From assembly GCF_001677275.1 (NCBI RefSeq), contig NZ_CP016178.1, forward strand, positions 434,001-498,000: a stretch of 64,000 nt of DNA, read 5' to 3'. The notes under the pieces were generated by a model that saw nothing but the letters and a program-made list of their open reading frames with translations, had not been told where the DNA came from and ran no database searches. Of this stretch, positions 9,021 through 19,326 are shown in pieces (position 1 is the first letter of the stretch; every line of letters starts with the position of its first letter). Source of the stretch: Vibrio breoganii. Lineage in GTDB: Bacteria; Pseudomonadota; Gammaproteobacteria; Enterobacterales; Vibrionaceae. A program made the position numbers and the translations under genes.

Positions 9021-11177
9021 ATGACGACACAACCTATATTGCTGACTGCCGAAGAGATCATTGAACTTCGCAAGGAAGTCGGCCGTGACACCCTGATGGG
9101 CAAGACCATCGCTAAGAACGTTGCACAACTTGAACGTTTCATGAGCCTACCACTAGAGGTACCGGGTCACGGTGATGGCGGGAGCTATGAGCACAACCGT
9201 CACAAAGATAACTATACCTACATGAACATTGCAGGTCGTCTTTTCCTCATCACCGAAGAACAGAAATACGCTGACTTCGTGACTGCACTGCTTGAAGAGT
9301 ATGCAGACAAGTACCTAGAGCTCGGTTTCCAAGTTCAGAAGAACACAAACCCAACGGGTCGTATTTTCCACCAGATCCTCAACGAACATGGTTGGTTGCT
9401 ATTCACCAGCATCGCGTACTCTTGCGTTGCATCAACTATGACTGAGGCGCAGCGTCAGCGCATTATCGATCGCATCTTTATCCCTATGATTGAGATGAGC
9501 ATTGATAAGTACTCACATCGCTTTGACCACATTCACAACCACGGTGTTTGGGCCGTTGCCGCTGTTGGTGCGTGTGCCGTAGCGATTGGTAAGCCAGAAT
9601 ATTTGGAAATGGCGGTTTACGGTAAAGACCGTGACGCATCAAGTGGCTTCCTAGACCAAGTGTCTAATCTATTTGCTCCTTCTGGTTATTACCTAGAAGG
9701 TCCTTACTACTCGCGCTTTACGATTCGTCCACTGGTGTTGCTGGCTGAGATTATTCATCGCCACATGCCAGAGGTGGATATCTACAACTACAAAAACGGC
9801 GTAGTAGGCAACACAGTACAAGCACTACTGGCGTCTGCGTATCCAAACGGTGTATTCCCTGCAATGAACGATGCGTCACAAAGCATGAGCATTGCGGATA
9901 TGGGTGTGCAGGTTGCTGTTAGCATTTACGGCGCGCACTACTCACTAGACGACAATATTCTGGGTATGGCGAAGATTCAAGACGGTGTTTGGATGCATCC
10001 TTGCGGTCTTAAAGTGTCTCGCGCTTATGAAGAAGCATCGGCAGAGCGCACTATCGGCATGCCATTCTGGCCAAGTGTAGAACTCAACGAAGGCCCTGAT
10101 GGCGACAAAGGCGCACAAGGCTTTGTTCGTATGCAGGACAAAAATGGCGATGTTACTCAACTAGTGATGAACTACGGTCAGCACGGTATGGGTCACGGCC
10201 ACTTCGACACACTAGGCATTACGCTATTCAATCGTGGTCATGAAGTACTTCGCGAATACGGTTTTGCTCGTTGGATTAACGTTGAGCCTAAGTTTGGCGG
10301 TCGTTACCTTCCTGAAAACCCGTCATACGCTCGTCAAACCATTGCACACAATAGCGTGACCATTGATGAAGCCTGTCAGAACTACTTCGATGTAGATCGT
10401 GCAGACTCAGTTCACGGTATTCCCCACTTTTTCCAGGTTAACGATGACAACCTAAAGGGCATGAGCGCGTTTGCGAACGACCACCACGATGGCTTTGGTC
10501 AGCAACGTAGTGTGTTCCTGCTTAACCTAGATGAGCTAGAAGCGCCACTGTTAATCGATTTGTATCGCGTAGTGGGCGAGGGTGAGCATCAGTACGATTA
10601 CTCTCACCAATACAATGGCCAGATTATTCGCACTAACTTCGAGTATGAGGCTTATAAAGAACTAGAAACTCTAGGTTCAGATCACGGCTACCAGCACCTT
10701 TGGAAGGTAGCTGCAGGTGAAGCTAATGAAACGGCGCTAGTAAGTTGGTTGCAAGACAACAGCTATTACACTTGGCTTGGCACAAGCTCTAACGACAACG
10801 GTGAAGTCATCTTTACTCGCTCTGGCGCTAATGATCCAAGCTTTAACCTTCGCAGTGAGCCTTCATTCATTCTGCGTAGCCGTGGCGAGTCCACTCTATT
10901 TGCTTCTGTTGTTGAAACGCACGGTTATTTCAACGAAGAGTTTGAGCAATCAGTGAATGCTCGTGGCCGAGTTCAAGACATTCGTGTGCTTGCTCACAAC
11001 GAGACCGGATCTGCTATCGAGATCACCACCCAAGATTCTATCGTGACTATGCTTGTTTCTAATCAAGCGGATGTCACCGAAAACACAGTTAATCAAATTA
11101 TAATTAATGATAAGACCTTCAACTGGACAGGACACTATTCAGTGGAAGTTAAAACCCAATCTCAGGAGACGATTTAA
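9021..11177 (+). CDS. PL17 oligoalginate lyase (first of tandem pair)
   Basis: Exo-type oligoalginate lyase that releases unsaturated monouronate from oligomers in the cytoplasm. It has 718 aa and no signal peptide. The N-terminal alpha-helical alginate-lyase domain carries HNHG (Asn173-His174) and EGPYY (Tyr229-Tyr230). The second Tyr lies 56 residues after the His, the same spacing as Asn201/His202/Tyr258 of PL17 Alg17C. The C-terminal half is a heparinase II/III-like beta domain. The ATG at 9021 has a GAGG ribosome site; an in-frame TTG at 9003 was rejected. The stop overlaps the start of the next gene as TAATG, so the two are translationally coupled. It corresponds to the OalB/OalC class of V. 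splendidus. Confidence 0.93.
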   Translation: MTTQPILLTAEEIIELRKEVGRDTLMGKTIAKNVAQLERFMSLPLEVPGHGDGGSYEHNRHKDNYTYMNIAGRLFLITEEQKYADFVTALLEEYADKYLELGFQVQKNTNPTGRIFHQILNEHGWLLFTSIAYSCVASTMTEAQRQRIIDRIFIPMIEMSIDKYSHRFDHIHNHGVWAVAAVGACAVAIGKPEYLEMAVYGKDRDASSGFLDQVSNLFAPSGYYLEGPYYSRFTIRPLVLLAEIIHRHMPEVDIYNYKNGVVGNTVQALLASAYPNGVFPAMNDASQSMSIADMGVQVAVSIYGAHYSLDDNILGMAKIQDGVWMHPCGLKVSRAYEEASAERTIGMPFWPSVELNEGPDGDKGAQGFVRMQDKNGDVTQLVMNYGQHGMGHGHFDTLGITLFNRGHEVLREYGFARWINVEPKFGGRYLPENPSYARQTIAHNSVTIDEACQNYFDVDRADSVHGIPHFFQVNDDNLKGMSAFANDHHDGFGQQRSVFLLNLDELEAPLLIDLYRVVGEGEHQYDYSHQYNGQIIRTNFEYEAYKELETLGSDHGYQHLWKVAAGEANETALVSWLQDNSYYTWLGTSSNDNGEVIFTRSGANDPSFNLRSEPSFILRSRGESTLFASVVETHGYFNEEFEQSVNARGRVQDIRVLAHNETGSAIEITTQDSIVTMLVSNQADVTENTVNQIIINDKTFNWTGHYSVEVKTQSQETI

Positions 11178-13318
11178 TGAGCTACCAACCATTGCTGCTT
11201 AACTTTGAAGAAGCAGCTGAACTCCGTAAAGAACTTGGCAAGGATAGCCTATTAGGTAAAGCATTAGCGCGCGACATTAAACAAACTGACGCGTACATGG
11301 CTGAAGTAGGCATTGAAGTACCAGGACACGGTGAAGGTGGTGGCTACGAGCACAACCGTCACAAGCAAAACTACATCCACATGGATCTAGCGGGTCGTTT
11401 GTTCCTGATCACTGAAGAAACAAAATACCGTGATTATATCGCCGATATGCTTACTGCATACGCGAAGGTATACCCAACGCTTGAAAGCAACGTGAGTAAA
11501 GATACTAACCCTCCAGGTAAGATCTTCCACCAAACACTTAACGAAAACATGTGGATGCTTTACGCTTCTTGTGCGTACTCTTGCATCTTCCACACGCTTT
11601 CTGATGAGCAAAAAGCACTGATTGAAAACGACCTTTTCAAGCAAATGATCGACCTGTTTGTGGTGACTTACGGTCACGATTTCGACATCGTTCATAACCA
11701 CGGCCTTTGGGCTGTAGCAGCAGTAGGTATCTGTGGTTACGCGATTAACGATCAAGAGTCAGTAGACAAAGCGCTTTACGGCCTGAAAATGGACAAAGTA
11801 AGCGGCGGTTTCCTAGCTCAGCTTGACCAACTGTTCTCGCCAGATGGCTACTACATGGAAGGTCCTTACTACCACCGTTTCTCTCTACGTCCGATCTACC
11901 TGTTCGCAGAATCTATCGAGCGTCGCCAGCCTGAAATTGGTATCTACGAGTTTAATGACTCAGTGATCAAGACAACCTCTTACGCAGTATTCAAAACAGC
12001 GTTCCCAGACGGTTCTCTACCAGCATGTAACGATTCATCTAAGACTATCTCTATCAATGATGAAGGCGTTGTGATGGCAACATCTGTATGTTTCCAGCGT
12101 TACGAGCAAGCTGAAACACTACTAGCAATGGCTAACCACCAGCAAAACGTATGGGTTCATACTTCTGGTCTGACTCTATCTAATGCCGTTGAAGCAGCTG
12201 ATGAAATCAAGCCATTTAACTGGGGTAGCCTATACATCACAGATGGCCCTCAAGGTGAGAAAGGCGGTCTAGGCATCCTACGTCACCGTGACGCGCAAGA
12301 TGACGACACTATGGCGCTTATCTGGTTTGGTCAGCACGGCTCTGATCACCAGTACCACTCTGCACTGGATCACGGTCACTACGATGGCCTGCACCTAAGT
12401 GTATTCAACCGTGGTATCGAAGTGCTTCACGACTACGGTTACGGCCGTTGGGTAAACGTTGAGCCTAAGTTCGGTGGTCGCTACATTCCTGAGAACAAGT
12501 CTTACTGTAAGCAAACTGTTGCTCACAACACTGTGACTGTTGATCAGAAAACTCAGAACAACTTCAACACAGCACTAGCTGAGTCTAAGTTTGGTGAGAA
12601 GCACTTCTTCAACATTGACAATGACAAGCTACAAGGCATGAGTGGTCGCATCTCTGGCTACTACGAAGGCATCGATATGCAGCGCAGCATCATCCTTGCT
12701 GACCTTGAAGAGTTCGAAAAGCCTCTAGTGATTGATGTTTACCGCATCCAGTCTGAAGAAGAGCACCAGTACGACCTACCTGTACACTACACAGGCCAGA
12801 TCATTCGTACTGATTTTGAATACCAAACCCAAAGCACGCTTAAGCCTGTCGGTGAGTCTGACGGTTACCAACACCTTTGGAACCTAGGCTCTGGCAAGGT
12901 TGAAGGTAGCTCTCTTGTTAGCTGGCTTGTTAACAACAGCTACTACTCACTAGTGACTAGCGCACAAGCAGCTGACAGCGAAGTAATTTTTGCTCGTCTA
13001 GGTGCGAACGACCATGACTTCAACCTGCGTAGCGAACCTGCAATGATCATGCGCCAATCGGGTAAAGATCATGTGTTTGCTTCTGTTCTTGAAACTCACG
13101 GTTACTTCAACGAAGAGTTCGAGCAATCTGTAAATGCTCGTGGTCTAGTTGAGTCTGTAAACGTAGTGGCTGATACAGTAGACGGTACAGTGGTTCGTAT
13201 TCAAACGACTACGGGTAACACGTACCACTTCGGTATCTCTAACCGTGCAGAAGACGCTCAACAATCTGAGCACACGGTAGGCGAGTTCACTTGGACTGGT
13301 TCTTTCGCTCAAATCTAA
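11177..13318 (+). CDS. PL17 oligoalginate lyase (second of tandem pair)
   Basis: Paralogue of the preceding gene, 713 aa, also cytoplasmic. HNHG (Asn174-His175) and MEGPYY (Tyr231-Tyr232) keep the family catalytic set; the loop between them is one residue longer than in the first copy. The two share long stretches in the C-terminal half, for example ETHGYFNEEFEQSVNARG. Divergence in between suggests an old duplication with different chain-length or M/G preference, which is inference. It starts inside the stop codon of the first copy and is followed by an intrinsic terminator. Confidence 0.93.
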   Translation: MSYQPLLLNFEEAAELRKELGKDSLLGKALARDIKQTDAYMAEVGIEVPGHGEGGGYEHNRHKQNYIHMDLAGRLFLITEETKYRDYIADMLTAYAKVYPTLESNVSKDTNPPGKIFHQTLNENMWMLYASCAYSCIFHTLSDEQKALIENDLFKQMIDLFVVTYGHDFDIVHNHGLWAVAAVGICGYAINDQESVDKALYGLKMDKVSGGFLAQLDQLFSPDGYYMEGPYYHRFSLRPIYLFAESIERRQPEIGIYEFNDSVIKTTSYAVFKTAFPDGSLPACNDSSKTISINDEGVVMATSVCFQRYEQAETLLAMANHQQNVWVHTSGLTLSNAVEAADEIKPFNWGSLYITDGPQGEKGGLGILRHRDAQDDDTMALIWFGQHGSDHQYHSALDHGHYDGLHLSVFNRGIEVLHDYGYGRWVNVEPKFGGRYIPENKSYCKQTVAHNTVTVDQKTQNNFNTALAESKFGEKHFFNIDNDKLQGMSGRISGYYEGIDMQRSIILADLEEFEKPLVIDVYRIQSEEEHQYDLPVHYTGQIIRTDFEYQTQSTLKPVGESDGYQHLWNLGSGKVEGSSLVSWLVNNSYYSLVTSAQAADSEVIFARLGANDHDFNLRSEPAMIMRQSGKDHVFASVLETHGYFNEEFEQSVNARGLVESVNVVADTVDGTVVRIQTTTGNTYHFGISNRAEDAQQSEHTVGEFTWTGSFAQI

Positions 13319-13360
13319 GAGTGAGTCGCTAATCTTCTAGATTGGCACAACATAATAGAT

Positions 13361-13397
13361 AAACGGATGTAGGGTTTAACCTTACATCCGTTTTTTT
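13361..13397 (+). terminator. Terminator of the PL17 operon
   Basis: AAACGGATGTA pairs with TTACATCCGTTT, followed by a T-run, about 45 bp after the second PL17 stop codon. Confidence 0.85.
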
Positions 13398-13582
13398 ATG
13401 CCTAAGTGTTTGAAGTAAATGTAATATTTTGTTGCATATTAACTGAGCACCGTGCTTAGCAAATCTGTGAAACCGGTCATATGCGACAAAAACCATATGG
13501 GCTGAATGGTAAAATATGGACCGTCATTTCAATAATATTTTCCAATTGAATCGCTATTGGTCGTTATTAATTCAGGAGCCCT

Positions 13583-15328
13583 ATGGAACTGCTAGATCTC
13601 ACCATAGTACTTGCGTACTTCGTTTTCGTTATCTTTGCGGCGTTAGTATTTAAGCGCTTTGCAAAAACCTCGTCAGGTTATATACGTGGTGGGGGAGCGA
13701 TGATGTGGTGGATGGCTGGTGCAACCGCCTTTATGACACAGTTTTCTGCGTGGACGTTTACCGGAGCCGCAGCCAAAGCGTACGAAGATGGGCTAACCGT
13801 ACTCTTCCTGTTCTGGGGCAATGCTCTAGGTTTCTTTGTAGCTGCCTTGTACTTTGCAGAGCGCTATCGGAAGTTGCGTGTAGATACTCCAATGGAGGTC
13901 ATCAAGCTGCGCTTTGGTAAGGTTTCGGAGCAGTTCTACACTTGGCTGAGTTTCCCACTTGGTATTCTTTCTGCTGCGATTTGGCTGAACGGTCTCGCTA
14001 TCTTTGTCGCTGCCGTGTTTGGTATTGATCTTTATGTAACCATAATGATTGTGGGCTCGTTAGTTACCTTTGTAGCGGTAAGCGGCGGTTCATGGACTGT
14101 TTCTGCAACCAACGTCATTCAGCTCATTCTATTAGTATCCATCACCATGACAGTGGGCGGATTTGCGCTGTATAGCAGTGGCGGTCCAACTCAGATGGTA
14201 GAGAACTATCCTGGTGACTTCTTGCTGGGGTCTGATATCCAATACTGGCAGATCTGCGCTATTTGGGTGTTCATCATTATGGGTAAGCAGACCATCAACA
14301 CCAACAACGCCCTGACATGCTACCGCTTTTTGGTCACCACTAATGAAAAAGAAGCCAAGAAAGCGGCCTTAGTGGCAGGTATCTTGTTTATTGTTGGCCC
14401 TGTGATGTGGTTTATCCCACCTTGGGTTACGGCTGGGCTTGGCGTGAACTTACAATCCGTCTACCCGAACTTGGGTGACAGCGCGAACAATGCCGCTTAT
14501 GTCTATTACATCGATTACTACATGCCAAAAGGGATTCTCGGTTTGGTAATGGCGGCAATGATAGCGGCAACGGTCGCACCAATGACCACTGCATTGAACA
14601 GAAATGCCGGTATATTTGTGCGTAATGTCTATCAATCGGTGATCAATCAAAACGCATCAGAGCGCCAACAGATGAAAATGGGCAAGATCGCCACACTCAT
14701 CTCGGGACTATTGTCTGTAGGCGCAGCGCTATTGTTTGCTTCAATTCGTGAATATAGCTTCTTTGATTTGATGATGCTGTTTGGTGCTCTACTACAGATG
14801 CCATTGTCGATTCCATCATTGTTAGCTCTGGTTGTTATGAGAACGCCTGACTGGTCAGGATGGGCGACGATAGTTGTTGGGCTTTGTGTCTCTGCCTTTA
14901 TGCACTTCATTTTTGAAGTAAATTGGTTGCTGTCTCTGTTCAATGCAGAAGCATTTACACACCGAGAGTATGTCGACTTATCGGTTGTGTGTGCTCTAGT
15001 AGCGCAGATTGTAATTACCGGTGGATTCTTTGTGAGCACCCGACTGTTTTATAAAGATAGAGAAGGGCAAAGAGCCTCAGAGTTTAATAGCATGATGGCG
15101 AATTTAACCACACCGATCACTAGCAAAGAAGAAGCAGAGGTAGACAGACGCCAAGGTAAATACCTAGGTCGCATGAGTCAGATCTTGGGTATCTTTATCG
15201 TGGGTATTGGCGTTTGGTTTGAGGCTTGGGCTGATAAAGGGGTATTTATCATTATTGGCTGCTTAATATTCCTAGCAGGTTGCCACCTCTATCGAAGCCG
15301 TAAAGCGCCACAAATGTTAGCTAATTAA
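13583..15328 (+). CDS. Sodium:solute symporter, divergent paralogue
   Basis: SSS-family inner-membrane symporter of 581 aa with multiple hydrophobic segments. It shares the RGGGAMMWWMAGATAFMTQ and SAWTFTGAAA motifs with the other three symporters here, but is clearly more divergent through the rest of the protein. AGGAG lies just before the ATG. A terminator separates it from the PL17 genes, so it has its own promoter; no clear copy of the alginate operator is visible in the 185 bp between. Transport of an alginate-derived uronate is inferred from position and similarity. Confidence 0.8.
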   Translation: MELLDLTIVLAYFVFVIFAALVFKRFAKTSSGYIRGGGAMMWWMAGATAFMTQFSAWTFTGAAAKAYEDGLTVLFLFWGNALGFFVAALYFAERYRKLRVDTPMEVIKLRFGKVSEQFYTWLSFPLGILSAAIWLNGLAIFVAAVFGIDLYVTIMIVGSLVTFVAVSGGSWTVSATNVIQLILLVSITMTVGGFALYSSGGPTQMVENYPGDFLLGSDIQYWQICAIWVFIIMGKQTINTNNALTCYRFLVTTNEKEAKKAALVAGILFIVGPVMWFIPPWVTAGLGVNLQSVYPNLGDSANNAAYVYYIDYYMPKGILGLVMAAMIAATVAPMTTALNRNAGIFVRNVYQSVINQNASERQQMKMGKIATLISGLLSVGAALLFASIREYSFFDLMMLFGALLQMPLSIPSLLALVVMRTPDWSGWATIVVGLCVSAFMHFIFEVNWLLSLFNAEAFTHREYVDLSVVCALVAQIVITGGFFVSTRLFYKDREGQRASEFNSMMANLTTPITSKEEAEVDRRQGKYLGRMSQILGIFIVGIGVWFEAWADKGVFIIIGCLIFLAGCHLYRSRKAPQMLAN

Positions 15329-15401
15329 TTTGCAGTAATATGGTTTAATCGTGCAGGGCTTAAACAAGTGTCATTTTAAACTTGATTCATGATCTTGGCG
15401 A

Positions 15402-15655
15402 GTGCTCTTCTGGGCCAGCACACTGGTCGGGAAACTGTTTCTGCAAAAGGTCCCCGATAAAACACTTCGGGGACGACGGATTCAAAAATGTAATGCCCAG
15501 GGAAGTGTCATCCTGAACTTGATTCAGGATCTTGGAGAGTGCCCATGTTCGGCGCACGTGCCGGTGGTTTTGATACAGCGCAGTGTCACTCTGATATAAA
15601 AACAAACCACGTCGTCATCCCGGAATCTTCGGAGAAGATATCCGGGATCTTCTTA
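15402..15655. repeat. Dispersed palindromic repeats
   Basis: A copy of the CTGGGCCAGCACACTGGTCGGG element (15402-15431) is followed by GTCATCCTGA...TCAGGATCTTGG at about 15508-15540 and a third inverted repeat (CATCCCGGA...TCCGGGATC) near 15615-15650. These belong to the same families as the repeats at 22.1, 35.4 and 38.9 kb. Short open frames here are not credible genes. Confidence 0.7.
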
Positions 15656-15730
15656 CGCACAGAGCTTAAAAGATACTTTCTAAGGCATGCTAACGGAGTT
15701 GCACCAACGCCAGCCAACCAACAATACGAC

Positions 15731-17089
15731 CTAATCGTACATCAACTTCTTAGCTTTCTCGCTGTTAAACTCTTTCAGTGACTTTCTTGCTAAGTGTCTG
15801 AAAGGCAGGGCCTTAACTATCTCTTCAAAAGGCTGAATAGCGAACGCCCAAAAAATTGAGCCGTCAAATACCATGATAATTAACGCACACAGTGGGATTG
15901 AAATGACCCATTGGCCGGTGAAGTTGATCTTAAATACCGCGGTTGTTTTTCCTAATGCTCGCAATACATGGCCGTGTACTGTGTTGTAGCCACGCACAAT
16001 AGGCAGGAATATATACAAAGGTGCGATGGTAGCTAAAGCAACGTAAGTTGCAGGGTCTAGATTTGGGTAAATATCGGCAATGAACAGGCTCAAAATACCA
16101 AAGAACACCGCGCAGATAATCGAGATGCATACGGCAATATCAATGCTGGTATCCACATTTTTCGCCAGATCGTCCATCTTATTAGACCCGATGGCTTGGC
16201 TAATGGATATTGCCGAAGAGTGAGCCCATGCGGTGATAAATTGCGTACCTGAGCGAAGCCAAGGCATCACCAGTGTGATGGCTACATACGCATTGATGTT
16301 GAGCTGAGAGTAAAGCAATTGGTAAACAGTGGCACCTATGGACAAGATGGTGACATTTGCTGCAACTGGGAATATCTCAATAAAATGGTTCTTAATACTG
16401 TGTCTGATGCCATCAATATGCTTTTTAAATGGCAGGTCAACCTCGTTTGACAGATGCATACAAGCAAGCAAGTAAGCCATTCTAATCATAATGGCGATTA
16501 GGGTACCTGTCGCAGCTCCTTTAACGCCCATTCCTTCAAAACCGGCAAACCCGTAGATGAGGAAATAAGAGGTAAATGCATTAATGGGCATCTCGATGAG
16601 ATAGCCTTTAAATGGGATTTTAGTTCGACCTAAGCTATTAAAAAGCGCAATGATCACTTGAGTGATGGCATTGAACAGTACTAGGTATTGGGAAACCGAT
16701 AGGTAGTCGTTAATCTCTTCATACAAAGAGGTGTCGTCGGTCAGTGCTTCGATAAGCTGGTGATCAAAAAACTGCAGTAGAATTAGAAAGAGCGCCGCTA
16801 CCGAGAAGTTAATGATCATTCCTGACCAGAACCCCTTAGATAAAGATGCCTGAACACCAGAGCCAACGGCGCGACTTAGTACTAGCTGTGTACCATTTGC
16901 TAGGGCCATCTGAATGCCAATAATAAAGGCAACGATGGTGCTAGCAATACCCATAGCGGCAAGGGAGACCTCACCTAAGGGCGATACTAAGAAGGTGTCG
17001 ATCATCAACATTGACTGCATCAACAGTGCATTCAACGCCAATGGCCAAGCTATAGAGATGTTTTTTCTAACGTAAGATTGAGCTGGCAC
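15731..17089 (-). CDS. MATE-family efflux transporter
   Basis: Multidrug and toxin extrusion type exporter, 452 aa, with about 12 hydrophobic segments in two repeats. LMQSMLMIDTFLVSPLG near the N-terminus is typical MATE helix 1-2 sequence. The start is a GTG at 17089 with AAGG upstream. It converges on the SSS symporter across a repeat-rich gap and lies downstream of the GntR gene behind a hairpin terminator. No substrate can be inferred; a link to alginate is only positional. Confidence 0.85.
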   Translation of the reverse strand: MPAQSYVRKNISIAWPLALNALLMQSMLMIDTFLVSPLGEVSLAAMGIASTIVAFIIGIQMALANGTQLVLSRAVGSGVQASLSKGFWSGMIINFSVAALFLILLQFFDHQLIEALTDDTSLYEEINDYLSVSQYLVLFNAITQVIIALFNSLGRTKIPFKGYLIEMPINAFTSYFLIYGFAGFEGMGVKGAATGTLIAIMIRMAYLLACMHLSNEVDLPFKKHIDGIRHSIKNHFIEIFPVAANVTILSIGATVYQLLYSQLNINAYVAITLVMPWLRSGTQFITAWAHSSAISISQAIGSNKMDDLAKNVDTSIDIAVCISIICAVFFGILSLFIADIYPNLDPATYVALATIAPLYIFLPIVRGYNTVHGHVLRALGKTTAVFKINFTGQWVISIPLCALIIMVFDGSIFWAFAIQPFEEIVKALPFRHLARKSLKEFNSEKAKKLMYD

Positions 17090-17114
17090 AGCATTACCTT
17101 GGTATTAACGAACA

Positions 17115-17143
17115 AAAGCGAATCAAGCCAAGACTTGATTCGC
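17115..17143 (-). terminator. Terminator after the GntR regulator
   Basis: On the minus strand GCGAATCAAG pairs with CTTGATTCGC, followed by TTTTG. It lies between the GntR gene and the MATE gene. Confidence 0.7.
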
Positions 17144-17247
17144 TGGTAATAAAATAGTACTTATTTTCTACAATGGTGCCATTGACTGCGATGACAATCA
17201 ATAATCAAAACGTTAGTTTGATATTTATAGCTTCTAACTGAAAAGTT

Positions 17248-17958
17248 TTATGAAGCTTTAGCTAACGTCTGGTTCTCATCGTCTAGTAGGCTTTGAGACG
17301 CATCGCGTGCTTGGCTCGCGTTACCAGACATGATGCCATCGTAGATTGCTTTGTGTTCTTCTAAGCAGAAGCGTCCGCCAACAGCAGAGTAGTCGATAAA
17401 CTGCTTGAAGATAGTCGACAGAATATTGCTGAAAGGCACGTAGAACTGGTTACCAGTGGCTAAGAACACTGTCTGATGGAACAGATGATCGTTAATCGTC
17501 CAGTTCTCATAGTCGAATTCATTAGCTGCAACGGTCATGCGCTGGAAGTACTTTGATAATTCTTTACGCTGCTCTGCTGTAGCATTGGTCGCTGCAAGCG
17601 CGCACGCTTCAGGTTCAATCGCCTTACGTAAACCCAGAAACTGAGCTAGGAAAGGCTTATTGTCTTCTAGGTCTTGAATCCAATCTAAGAATTGAGGATC
17701 TAGGAAGTGCCACTGACTACGTGGGCAGATACGAGTTCCAACCTTAGGCTTAGATTCGATAAGGCCTTTAGCAGATAAAAGCTTGGTTGACTCGCGCAAA
17801 GCGGTACGGCTAACCCCAAACGCTTCACAAAGCTCCGTTTCACACGGGATTTTTTGATTTTCTTTAAGCTCACCAGACAGAATTTTTCGTGCAATCTGTC
17901 TAGCAACCTGAACATGTATTCGGCGGTCTGAATTCTCCACCAACGCAAAAAGCGACAT
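17248..17958 (-). CDS. GntR-family regulator, FCD (FadR) subfamily
   Basis: Transcription factor of 236 aa. The N-terminal winged helix-turn-helix spans about residues 12-80, with IPCETELCEAFGVSRTALRE as the recognition region. The linker WHFLDPQFLDW resembles sugar-acid regulators of the DgoR kind. The C-terminal all-helical FCD domain, with Arg/Glu/His residues of a metal-carboxylate pocket, covers about 90-230. Start chosen at ATG 17958 with CAGGTGG upstream. It is a paralogue of the divergent regulator at 18558. FCD proteins bind GTM-N-KAC dyads, which fits the TTGTA-N-TACAA operators here, so it is a candidate alginate or KDG-responsive repressor. The ligand is inferred. Confidence 0.88.
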   Translation of the reverse strand: MSLFALVENSDRRIHVQVARQIARKILSGELKENQKIPCETELCEAFGVSRTALRESTKLLSAKGLIESKPKVGTRICPRSQWHFLDPQFLDWIQDLEDNKPFLAQFLGLRKAIEPEACALAATNATAEQRKELSKYFQRMTVAANEFDYENWTINDHLFHQTVFLATGNQFYVPFSNILSTIFKQFIDYSAVGGRFCLEEHKAIYDGIMSGNASQARDASQSLLDDENQTLAKAS

Positions 17959-18557
17959 TTTTCTACCACCTGAGTTATATACAAAAGCCAGCTAAAACTG
18001 GTCTTAAATGGTCACCAAAATTAGGTGACGAAAGGATTTAAAGCCTTTCATTGTGCGGTGAGGCGTAGCATGGGTAACAAAGTAATTCGTTCAAAGTTCA
18101 TGAGACAACTCAGCGAATACTTAACATTGAGAGAGCAATCATCGTTCTTATTAAAGTGTAGTCTCTCCTGTGAAACCACAGTCACTACGAGTAGGGGATG
18201 TCAAATTTAACAATTACCAAATTAGTAATCGCAACGTACCCCTACATTCACCATGAGTTAAAATAATACAATAACATTTTACAACATCAACTAATTCTGA
18301 GATATAAGTCAATTTACAGGCTAGAATTCAGACTTTAGTCACGTTAGGGGCGGCGTTGCACATTCGATGCTATGCTTTATGTTAATGAGTTGTATGAGGA
18401 AAGTGTTGGAGTAAGGAGTAGGGTTGGCGTTGTGTTACCACCATGATCCCCCCATTAGACGGGGCATGTCACGTTTACAGTATAGGTTTGTGGCGAATTT
18501 GAATCAGAGTGATATATTTGGCCTTAGATAATACATTAATAATAAGTAAGTTAAATT
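17959..18557. other. Intergenic region between two divergent GntR genes
   Basis: About 600 bp holding the promoters of both regulators. It is AT-rich (around 18230-18300), with loose half-sites such as AATACAATAAC near 18265, but no full copy of the alginate operator. No credible gene is seen. Confidence 0.4.
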
Positions 18558-19277
18558 ATGTCAGGTTCCTTTAATTCAATCGCGGGCTCAAAGCGCAGTT
18601 TGCATGTACAGGTTGCTCGCGAAATTGCGCGCGGCATTCTTTCTGGAGAGTTAGCTCAAGGCTCAATTTTGCCAGGTGAGATGAGCTTGTGTGAGCAGTT
18701 CGGTATTAGCCGTACAGCACTTCGTGAAGCCGTAAAGCTTCTAACTTCAAAAGGCTTATTGGAGTCACGTCCAAAGGTAGGCACTAAAGTTGTTAACAGA
18801 GCATTCTGGAATTTCTTAGATCCACAACTAATAGAGTGGATGGATGGTCTAGCGGATGTTGATCAATTCTGTATGCAATTCTTGGGTTTGCGCCGTGCAA
18901 TTGAACCAGAAGCGTGTGCACTTGCTGCACAATTTGCGACTGCAGAGCAGCGCATCGAACTGTCTGAAACCTTCCAAGAGATGGTAGAAGTTGCGTCAGA
19001 GTCAGAGCTTAATATTGAGCGTTGGACTGACGTAGATACTCGTTTCCATAGCTTGATCTTCAATTCAACAGGTAACGATTTCTATCTGCCGTTTGGTAAT
19101 ATTTTGACGACTATGTTTGTGAACTTTATTGTTCATTCGTCAGAAGAAGGTAGCACTTGCATCAACGAGCATCGCGCAATCTACAATGCGATCATGGCCG
19201 GCAACAGCGACAAAGCACGCCAAGCATCAGCAGAACACTTGCAGGCGACAAATCACCGTCTTCCTGAAGTAATTTAG
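18558..19277 (+). CDS. GntR-family regulator, FCD (FadR) subfamily, paralogue
   Basis: Transcription factor of 239 aa with the same plan as its divergent neighbour: N-terminal winged helix (LHVQVAREIARGILSGEL, then LCEQFGISRTALREAVKLL), the linker WNFLDPQLIEW and a C-terminal FCD effector domain. The recognition helices of the two are almost identical (FGVSRTALRES versus FGISRTALREA), so they may read the same operator. The ribosome site is weak. A terminator follows. One may sense the substrate and one an intermediate, which is inference. Confidence 0.88.
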   Translation: MSGSFNSIAGSKRSLHVQVAREIARGILSGELAQGSILPGEMSLCEQFGISRTALREAVKLLTSKGLLESRPKVGTKVVNRAFWNFLDPQLIEWMDGLADVDQFCMQFLGLRRAIEPEACALAAQFATAEQRIELSETFQEMVEVASESELNIERWTDVDTRFHSLIFNSTGNDFYLPFGNILTTMFVNFIVHSSEEGSTCINEHRAIYNAIMAGNSDKARQASAEHLQATNHRLPEVI

Positions 19278-19298
19278 TAGTTTCTTTACTAATATTGT

Positions 19299-19326
19299 AA
19301 AAGCACGCTTATGCGTGCTTTTTTTA
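19299..19326 (+). terminator. Terminator after the second GntR gene
   Basis: AAAGCACGC pairs with GCGTGCTTT across a TTAT loop and is followed by a T-run. Confidence 0.85.
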
